NCBI GenBank assembly: GCA_021204605.1
Contig: JAJPZD010000151.1
Location: forward strand, 1-14,068
Length of the DNA stretch: 14,068 nucleotides
Source: Prevotella sp.
GTDB taxonomy: Bacteria; Bacteroidota; Bacteroidia; Bacteroidales; Bacteroidaceae
Reading direction: 5' to 3'
Part shown: positions 5,922-12,183 of the stretch, piece by piece
How positions within the stretch are numbered: the stretch's first letter is position 1
Layout of the letters: each line of letters begins with the position of its first letter
The notes under the pieces: model-generated
Seen by the model: the letters and a program-made list of their open reading frames with translations, nothing else
Told to the model about the DNA's origin: nothing
Database searches by the model: none
Program-made: the position numbers and the translations under genes

Positions 5922-5966
5922 GTATTCTAGAATACAAGCAAACGGGCTAACAGTGCGTGGACGCAC
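5922..5966. promoter_or_regulatory. Two dyads in the leader of the excisionase-like operon
   Basis: GTATTCTAGAATAC at 5922-5935 is a perfect 14-bp palindrome. GTGCGTGGACGCAC at 5953-5966 has 6-bp arms around GG. Both lie within 90 bp upstream of the ATG at 6009. They are plausible sites for the DNA-binding proteins encoded next, but no -7 element of the usual type was found near them. Confidence 0.45.
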
Positions 5967-6008
5967 GTATTGTTAAGACCACATAATTAATTTAAAAATT
6001 TTTTAATC

Positions 6009-6317
6009 ATGCAGATTAAAACAATTTTAGATTCGGGCACAGCCGTCAACATCACGGTGAGCCTTAGAGATTTGAACGAGTTCGTTTCGGACTTGTTGAG
6101 GGAGCGCGAGGCAGAGGTTGCGATGCTCCGAGTAGAGAATGGAGATGGCGAGAGATACCTTTCGTTAAAGGAGACAGCCAGGATGATGAATGTCAGCAAG
6201 ACGACAATCTGGCGTTACGGCAACGAGGGTATTCTCAAACCAGTAAAGGTTGGTGGCACTATACGCTACCGATTAAGTGATATTAATAAACTAATGGAAA
6301 GGAGAAATAGGCTATGA
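6009..6317 (+). CDS. Excisionase/MerR-like helix-turn-helix protein (HTH_17 type)
   Basis: This 102-residue protein has a C-terminal winged helix-turn-helix at residues 50-96 (LSLKETARMMNVSKTTIWRY, then a basic wing and RYRLSDINKLM), the typical layout of HTH_17/excisionase-family DNA-binding proteins. The N-terminal 45 residues are acidic and probably helical (DLNEFVSDLLREREAEVAML), perhaps for dimerisation. Such proteins are small recombination directionality factors or regulators at the head of mobile-element modules in Bacteroidetes. Its stop overlaps the start of the next gene by 4 bp (ATGA), so the two are co-translated. No integrase is in the window, so excisionase function is inference. 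Confidence 0.82.
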   Translation: MQIKTILDSGTAVNITVSLRDLNEFVSDLLREREAEVAMLRVENGDGERYLSLKETARMMNVSKTTIWRYGNEGILKPVKVGGTIRYRLSDINKLMERRNRL

Positions 6318-6682
6318 TGACAAAAGAAGTGGCGCAGCGCCATCACGGCGACACGCCAATTAATTACAGTTCTACTGTAAATTTAATTATTGAACATGCG
6401 AAGGTACACAAAGAAAAGGACATGGCCAAAGTTTTGGAGTATTTTCGCTATAAGACGGAGACAACTTTGAGTTGTGCCATGGAGACGGGTATTTTACGTA
6501 ACTCCATTACGTATTACGTGAAAATTCTTGAGAAAGCGGGGCTGTTGCAGGTAGTGGGAAAAAGTCCGGACAGGCGCACTGGTCACAATGCCAAGCACTA
6601 TTCGTCAGACCCTAAGAAGTGGATAAAGCCACGATATGTAGAGTTGTCATTATTTGCCAGAAAGGAAGGTGCCCATGACTAA
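6314..6682 (+). CDS. Small winged-helix-like DNA-binding protein, unknown function
   Basis: This 122-residue protein is second in a tightly packed rightward operon: its ATG overlaps the previous stop, and its own end overlaps the following ATG by 8 bp. Residues about 45-100 look like a winged helix: TTLSCAMETGILRNSITYYV has the spacing of a helix-turn-helix, followed by LEKAGLLQVVGKSPDRRTG as a wing with basic residues. A tract ending HYSSDPKKW follows. I do not recognise a named family. The position between an excisionase-like protein and a RepA-like ATPase suggests a role in replication-origin binding or regulation of the element. Confidence 0.75.
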   Translation: MMTKEVAQRHHGDTPINYSSTVNLIIEHAKVHKEKDMAKVLEYFRYKTETTLSCAMETGILRNSITYYVKILEKAGLLQVVGKSPDRRTGHNAKHYSSDPKKWIKPRYVELSLFARKEGAHD

Positions 6683-7673
6683 GGAAGAGGCAATAAGATT
6701 GTATCAAGAAATGATGGACAACGCTCCGAAAGAGAATTACGGTATCTTTGTTGGCGAGGATTTCAACCCTATGATCAAACGAGTAAAGAATGAGCCGAAT
6801 CCGAAGCAGCTCTTTCTGTCGCTGTTCTATGAGAATGAGTTAGCAATACTTTTCGGTCCAACCAACTGTGGCAAGAGTCTTTTAGCGATAATGATAGCGG
6901 AGGCAGCGTGCAACGTTCTTACAGAGCGAGGAGCTCAGCGACGGGTGTTGTATTTTGATATGGAGATGAGCGACAAGCAGCAGCAGATGCGCTACACCGA
7001 TCCGGATTCCCTTGAGAGTCATGTGTTTCCCGCGACATTGAAGCGCATTACGATTAGTGAGGAAAACCTTGCCAAAATCACGGAGCAATCATTACTTGAA
7101 GGTATTGAGAAAGCGATAATAGAAAATGGCGCCAGTGTTGTCGTATTCGACAATATCACGTTTTTGAACAGCCGTAATCAGAAAGCCGAGGAGGCGGCAG
7201 ACCTTATGCAGAAGTTGAAAGGCCTGACACGCCGGCATAATGTGGGCATATTGGTATTGGCACATACCCCCAAGCGCATAGCAACCAGCTCCATGACGCT
7301 GAACGATTTGATGGGCAGCAGTCTTATCAGTGCTTTTGCCGATAGCGTTTTCGTGCTGAACAAGAGCTGTCAGGGCAAGGACTACCGCTATGTCAAGCAA
7401 CTGAAGGCGCGTAGCTCAGAAATCGAGTATGGAGCAGAGAATGTTCTCGTTTACCGTATTGAGAGGGCACCCGACGGAATGTTATACCTGAATCTTCTCG
7501 GCACTTCCCATGAAGATGACCACCTGCCGAAAGAAGTTGATACAGAAAGAGAGGCGCTGAAGGCAGAGGCGATGAAATTGGCTGATATGGGAAAGACACA
7601 ACGAGAAATCGCCGAGGAATTGGGCACTTCAGCCGCTACTGTGAACCGTCTGCTTAAGACTAAGCCAAAGTGA
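6675..7673 (+). CDS. RepA/RecA-like AAA ATPase with C-terminal helix-turn-helix
   Basis: This 332-residue ATPase of the RecA/DnaB superfamily (RepA-like, AAA_25 type) has Walker A GPTNCGKS at 61-68, FDMEMS with an acidic pair at 94-99, Walker B VVVFDN at 155-160 and an LAHTP sensor-like motif at about 214-218. The last 30 residues (TQREIAEELGTSAATVNRLL) form a helix-turn-helix that could recognise an origin. ATG 6675 was chosen over an in-frame TTG at 6654 because AAGGAAGG lies just upstream at a suitable distance. Proteins of this type act as replicative helicases or helicase-loader-like ATPases in plasmids and integrative elements; the substrate here is not known. It overlaps the preceding gene and ends 182 bp before the next. 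Confidence 0.85.
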   Translation: MTKEEAIRLYQEMMDNAPKENYGIFVGEDFNPMIKRVKNEPNPKQLFLSLFYENELAILFGPTNCGKSLLAIMIAEAACNVLTERGAQRRVLYFDMEMSDKQQQMRYTDPDSLESHVFPATLKRITISEENLAKITEQSLLEGIEKAIIENGASVVVFDNITFLNSRNQKAEEAADLMQKLKGLTRRHNVGILVLAHTPKRIATSSMTLNDLMGSSLISAFADSVFVLNKSCQGKDYRYVKQLKARSSEIEYGAENVLVYRIERAPDGMLYLNLLGTSHEDDHLPKEVDTEREALKAEAMKLADMGKTQREIAEELGTSAATVNRLLKTKPK

Positions 7674-7787
7674 TGCCATGTTTCATACTTCCATTTATAG
7701 AAACCTGAAACGGCGAAACAAATGTATTTTTACACTATTCTGTGTAAATACCTCTAAGCTGTTGAATATCAATTCAATGGCTAATAA

Positions 7788-7813
7788 AGTCAGGGTGGGC
7801 AACCACCTTGACT
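7788..7813. other. 11-bp hairpin with GCAA tetraloop in the intergenic gap
   Basis: AGTCAGGGTGG (7788-7798) pairs with CCACCTTGACT (7803-7813), with one G-U pair if transcribed, closing a GCAA loop. The GNRA-type tetraloop suggests a stable RNA structure. No T-tract follows, so it is not a standard terminator. It lies 42 bp before the next ATG and could shape the leader of that gene. A weaker bulged hairpin sits at 7724-7751, and GTTTCA words recur around it. Confidence 0.45.
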
Positions 7814-7855
7814 GTACAAAGTTAGTTTCATTTGTTTCATTATTTTTGACGTAAC

Positions 7856-8722
7856 ATGAGTGAAACAGAAAATTTAGATCTCAAACTTTTGGCTGCCGTG
7901 CTGAAAGAAGGAGCAAACAGTCCATCTGAATATTTCGGGCGACAGACAGAAGTGTTGAGACCAATAATACCGTTTGTTACGACAAGATATAGCAGTTTGA
8001 CTTGCCACTTGGACAATTTATTGGGCGATACATTTGTTGTTGACCTATTGTGTTATAAGTATCTCCTTGGTGCGCCCGCACACAAGGACGAGGGTATTGA
8101 TTATGTCCTTTCCTTACCGTATCAGCCCCCGGTAGAACGCCTGGCAGTATTATTGAGATATGCCAACGGTGATGTTGTCGATGGCAACGTACTGATGTTT
8201 GATGAGAGCGGAAACATCTTGTCATGGAAAGGACTGTTTGAGGGCGACAGTTGTGACCGCTATTGGCACAAAGAGACTATAACGGACGATGCGGTCCGTT
8301 ATTACAAGTTGAAGGGATTTTTCGGTGGACATCTCTTGGGCAAATCCAAAGATCAATACATCTACATCACCCATACGGAGATACAGGCGATGTTGGGTTA
8401 TCTTTGTTGTCCCAATGACTTGTGGCTTGCCATTGGATACAGGCAACATTTGACGATGGAACATTTAATGCTGCTGAAGAACAAGAAGAACGTTGTTTTC
8501 GTCCCGGACAAAGAGATGTATGAGGATATCGGCAAGATAGGATTGCTGAGAGGCATGAAATATACAGAGCGTTTCATAAAGGGAGAGGAAAACGATGCAG
8601 ATTACATGGTGCATAGATTCTTGAAACAAATACGTATGAGCCGACAAGAGAATCAGGCAATTTTTGAAGATCAATATAAGGAGGCGAAAAAAGCCCATTA
8701 TGTAATGACCGAAGTCTATTGA
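7856..8722 (+). CDS. Divergent Toprim-like protein related to DUF6371
   Basis: This 288-residue protein matches, from memory, the pattern of the DUF6371 family found on Bacteroidetes mobile elements. It shows an N-terminal DNLLGDTFVVDLLCYKYLLG segment, an FFGGHLLG motif at 155-162, ITHTEIQAM at 171-179, WLAIG at 190-194 and VVFVPDKE at 213-220. In typical members the third block reads like VESEKTA, with a Toprim-type catalytic Glu first; here that position is His173, although Glu175 and Asp218 are kept. No zinc ribbon is visible at the N-terminus. The family is thought to be primase-like, so it may belong to the element's replication module, but the altered site makes activity doubtful. TATTTTTG at 7841-7848 matches a -7 element, though it sits very close to the ATG. 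Confidence 0.65.
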   Translation: MSETENLDLKLLAAVLKEGANSPSEYFGRQTEVLRPIIPFVTTRYSSLTCHLDNLLGDTFVVDLLCYKYLLGAPAHKDEGIDYVLSLPYQPPVERLAVLLRYANGDVVDGNVLMFDESGNILSWKGLFEGDSCDRYWHKETITDDAVRYYKLKGFFGGHLLGKSKDQYIYITHTEIQAMLGYLCCPNDLWLAIGYRQHLTMEHLMLLKNKKNVVFVPDKEMYEDIGKIGLLRGMKYTERFIKGEENDADYMVHRFLKQIRMSRQENQAIFEDQYKEAKKAHYVMTEVY

Positions 8723-8812
8723 AAACAGTACATTCATTTAATGGTTAAAGCCGAGCGCGCCAGTGGAGCGAAATAAGAAAGAAGATCTAAGTGTTATTAG
8801 TTTGAAGCTGCA

Positions 8813-8854
8813 TGCCTTTTTCTTTCAAAATTTTTTAACTTGCGAAACTGGAGT
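8813..8854. repeat. Approximately 40-bp direct repeat, copy 2
   Basis: Same orientation as 5763-5801, with AACTTGCGAAACTGGAGT as its conserved 3' part. Here it stands without the rest of the MITE-like element, directly upstream of a predicted promoter for the helicase gene. Confidence 0.8.
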
Positions 8855-8867
8855 CAAATAAAATAGC

Positions 8868-8875
8868 TATATTTG
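8868..8875 (+). promoter_or_regulatory. TAnnTTTG -7 element for the PLD-helicase operon
   Basis: TATATTTG matches the Bacteroidetes -7 consensus and leaves a leader of roughly 50 bp before the ATG at 8928. No TTTG at the usual -33 distance is visible; the preceding repeat copy supplies only a TTG somewhat too far upstream. Confidence 0.5.
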
Positions 8876-8927
8876 CATTGAAAAAAGTAGAGCTGTAACA
8901 GATGCTTTCTCCATCTCGGCAATTAAT

Positions 8928-11900
8928 ATGAGCAGCAGTTTCATAACAAACGAAGATAAATTCTTATCCGATATCATCAAAGGCATTCTCCCAAAGACGG
9001 CTGCCGTTGACATATTGGTTGGATATTTCTATTTTTCAGGATATGTAGAGCTGTCAGACAAACTGAAAGACAAGCAGATAAGGATATTGGTAGGCTTGGA
9101 TATAGACCTTCAAATCACGAAACATATCCGTGAGGTGGAGACATACAGAAAAAATGTATCACGCAAAACCCTCAAAGATGAATATTACAAGCAGTTTGTG
9201 AACATCTTCAACAACTCCGATTTTTTAGATTCCGCAGAGAAGCAGGAACAGTTCAGAATGTTCTACGGGAAGATAAAAGATGGAACGTTGGAGATACGCA
9301 AGACGCTGGCTCCATGCCATTCAAAGATGTATCTGTTTGCATACAACGACACGATAAATGAAGGCGGTGAGGATCCAGGCGTATTGATAACCGGTTCGAG
9401 CAACCTGACATATCAGGGACTGAAAGGGCGAGTGGAGCTGAATGCCCGGTTTAACGACAAGGCAGAATATGACGAGGGCAAGAAAATCTTTGATGACTTA
9501 TGGGAGACATCCGTTGTCATAGCAGACAGAGCACATATCGCCGACTGGGAAGAAAAGGTTATGAAGCTGATATGGTATGACAAGACTTATCCTCCATACC
9601 AGATGTTCATCAGGGTGCTGTATGAGTACTTCAATATCCCGACAAACAACAACCTGCTTACCCCATACGACATAACGCAGGGCAGATATGCAAACCTAAG
9701 ATACCAGACCGACGCAGTGCAGATGGCAATGAACACCATCAATACCCACAACGGAGCTATCATAGCCGATGTTGTCGGTTTGGGCAAGAGTATAGTGGCC
9801 TCCACAGTGGCACGAAACCTCAGATTAAGGACAATAGTAATCTGTCCTCCTCACTTGAGCAAGCAATGGGAAGGATACCGGGATGAGTTCGGATTTGTCG
9901 CAACCGTGTTCAGCAGTGGCAAGATAGAGAGTGCCGTTGCCCATTATAAAGAACATGTAAAGGATGGCGAGCAATTCCTGATAATCATCGACGAGGCTCA
10001 CCGTTTCCGCAATGAATATACAAGAGACTATGCCCTGTTGCACAATCTATGTTCAGGGAACAAGGTGCTGCTGCTGACCGCCACGCCATACAACAATTAC
10101 CCTGCCGACATCTATTCGCTGATAAAATTGTTTCAGATACCCTCACGCTCAACGCTCAATACCGTTGAGAACTTAGGAGCGTCATTCAAGGATTTGATCA
10201 AAAAAGATAAGGAGCTGCGTGATGCCCAAAGTAAGAACAAAATCACGGATGAGGAAATAAAGAATGAGGTAGGCAAGATAGCTAAAAAAATACGCTCAAT
10301 AATTAGTCCGTTGGTAGTGCGTCGCTCCCGTTTGGATCTGATAGACATCCCCGAATATGCCAATGACCTGAAACAGCAGAACATCCAGCTTGTATTGCCC
10401 AATGACCCGGAGGAACTGACCTACGATTTGAGCGAGTTGAAAGACCTGTACCTTTCCACGTTGGACAAAATCGACCCGTCGGACAATGCGAAAGACTCCA
10501 CTTACCGTTTTAAGGCAGCCCGCTATTCACCGGCATTGTACATCCGAGAGGATATGGCTGAGAAATTGGCGAAAGAACTTGAGGACAAGACAGGCGTAAA
10601 GTTCCACCTGCTTATTGGTCGGCAGACGAATATCTCCAAATTCATGCGCCATTTGTTGGTGGCACGTTTTGAGAGTTCCGTGGCATCATTCCAGAAATCA
10701 TTAGGGTATATGATAAAGTCATCAGAAAACGTACTTGCGTGGATAGAGCAGAGGCACAAGATACCAGTTTTCAAGAAAGGCAACCTGCCTGACGTGAATG
10801 ACTTCTACGAATCCACAGAGGATGGAATGGCAGAAGTGGATGATATGTTCGAGAAATACGAGGCACGTGGTTTCTTTGAGATAGACATGAAATATGTCAA
10901 GGAAGATTTTCAGAATGACGTAAAGGCAGACATAGAACTCTTGAAAAATCTTAGAGAGGAATGGTTCGGCAAGGAGAACACTATCAAGAAAGACCCGAAG
11001 CTGACATCATTCATTGAGATTGTCAAGGAGAAATTGAGCAAAGAGCCGAACAGAAAACTCATAGTGTTCTCGGAGTATGCCGACACCGTGAACTATTTAG
11101 GAGATGAGCTTATTAAGGCAAAGTTGCCTGTGATGAAGTACACCTCGTCGGATGCGAGCGATGCCAATAAAGACCGTATCAGGGCAAATTTCGATGCAGG
11201 CTTGAAACAGTCATTACAGAGGGATGAATATAAGATTTTGGTTGCTACCGATGCCATATCCGAAGGATACAACCTCAACAGGGCAGGAGCGATATTCAAT
11301 TATGACATACCATACAACCCGACACGTGTAATCCAGCGTATAGGGCGTATCAACCGTATCAACAAGAAAGTATTCGATGAACTGTACATATACAACTATT
11401 TCCCGACCGATTTAGGGGAGACAGAGACACGTACAAAGGAAATATCCACCCTCAAAATGGCGATGATACACGCCATAATGGGAGAGGACACCAAGGCGTT
11501 GACAAAAGACGAGGAGGTAAAAGCCTTTTTCAAGGAACGCTATCGCAAGGAATTTGCTAACAGCGAGGAATCGTCGTGGGACACACCATATCGAAAACTG
11601 CTTAACCGATTGAAAGGCACAGACATCTATAAAACAGCATTGGCATTGCCACATCGGGCGAGAACAGCCAGAGATATAGAGAAGCCAAAGAAAGGCGTGC
11701 TGATGTTCGGCAGAAAGGGAGATGATTTTGTTTTCAAAATAGGCGATGCCAATAATACGCCTATAATGATTCCTGCAGACGAGGCCATTTCACTGTTTGA
11801 GGCGAAAGAAGATGAGCAACCAGCAGCTTTGAGTGATAATTTCGACGCTGTATATCAAAAGGTAAAGCAGTCGTTGTTTAGGGGTGATGTGAAATCTAAG

Positions 11901-12173
11901 AACGAGAAAGATTTGATTAATGCCGCAAGCAAAATCTTATTCTTTCAAAAGAAAGAGATGTTGTCAAAAGATTATCTGATAGACCTCATGAAGGTTATAG
12001 AAACTGATGCCCTTTCAGGTTATGAGATTAGATTTATAAATCAATTGACAGGAAAAGACGCATCCAAACTTCCGCAAAACATAACTGCGGAATACTTGTC
12101 GCGGATAATCAATTATTTAGACAGAATAGATGACAACGAGGAGATATTGATACTAAGTGAAGAACTGCGATAA
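8928..12173 (+). CDS. PLD-nuclease/SNF2-type helicase fusion, probable restriction-translocation subunit
   Basis: This 1081-residue protein has an N-terminal phospholipase-D-like domain (about 10-215): H131-x-K133 followed by GSSNLT at 156-161, the HxK...N signature of one HKD half-site, as in nuclease dimers. A superfamily 2 motor follows. Motif I is GLGKS (284-288), DEAH is at 355-358, TATP at 384-387, motif V TDAISEGYNL at 774-783 and motif VI QRIGRINRI at 803-811. About 300 residues lie between the two RecA lobes, as in SNF2-like remodellers. The 270-residue C-terminus is unassigned. The methyltransferase gene starts 10 bp downstream, so the pair is an operon. By analogy with HsdR and DISARM DrmD, it probably translocates on and cleaves unmodified DNA. 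The PLD-plus-helicase fusion differs from canonical DrmD, where PLD (DrmC) is a separate protein. Confidence 0.88.
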   Translation: MSSSFITNEDKFLSDIIKGILPKTAAVDILVGYFYFSGYVELSDKLKDKQIRILVGLDIDLQITKHIREVETYRKNVSRKTLKDEYYKQFVNIFNNSDFLDSAEKQEQFRMFYGKIKDGTLEIRKTLAPCHSKMYLFAYNDTINEGGEDPGVLITGSSNLTYQGLKGRVELNARFNDKAEYDEGKKIFDDLWETSVVIADRAHIADWEEKVMKLIWYDKTYPPYQMFIRVLYEYFNIPTNNNLLTPYDITQGRYANLRYQTDAVQMAMNTINTHNGAIIADVVGLGKSIVASTVARNLRLRTIVICPPHLSKQWEGYRDEFGFVATVFSSGKIESAVAHYKEHVKDGEQFLIIIDEAHRFRNEYTRDYALLHNLCSGNKVLLLTATPYNNYPADIYSLIKLFQIPSRSTLNTVENLGASFKDLIKKDKELRDAQSKNKITDEEIKNEVGKIAKKIRSIISPLVVRRSRLDLIDIPEYANDLKQQNIQLVLPNDPEELTYDLSELKDLYLSTLDKIDPSDNAKDSTYRFKAARYSPALYIREDMAEKLAKELEDKTGVKFHLLIGRQTNISKFMRHLLVARFESSVASFQKSLGYMIKSSENVLAWIEQRHKIPVFKKGNLPDVNDFYESTEDGMAEVDDMFEKYEARGFFEIDMKYVKEDFQNDVKADIELLKNLREEWFGKENTIKKDPKLTSFIEIVKEKLSKEPNRKLIVFSEYADTVNYLGDELIKAKLPVMKYTSSDASDANKDRIRANFDAGLKQSLQRDEYKILVATDAISEGYNLNRAGAIFNYDIPYNPTRVIQRIGRINRINKKVFDELYIYNYFPTDLGETETRTKEISTLKMAMIHAIMGEDTKALTKDEEVKAFFKERYRKEFANSEESSWDTPYRKLLNRLKGTDIYKTALALPHRARTARDIEKPKKGVLMFGRKGDDFVFKIGDANNTPIMIPADEAISLFEAKEDEQPAALSDNFDAVYQKVKQSLFRGDVKSKNEKDLINAASKILFFQKKEMLSKDYLIDLMKVIETDALSGYEIRFINQLTGKDASKLPQNITAEYLSRIINYLDRIDDNEEILILSEELR

Positions 12174-12183
12174 AAAGAAAAAC

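Noticed and set aside
6654..6674. TTG start extending the RepA-like ATPase by 7 residues
   Set aside because: ATG 6675 has AAGGAAGG just upstream and gives the usual ATG-overlap coupling with the previous gene.
8928..12173. Direct assignment of the helicase gene as DISARM drmD or Mokosh type II
   Set aside because: DrmD is not known to carry an N-terminal PLD domain and the rest of the locus is outside the window; Mokosh type II is a stand-alone gene with a different helicase type.
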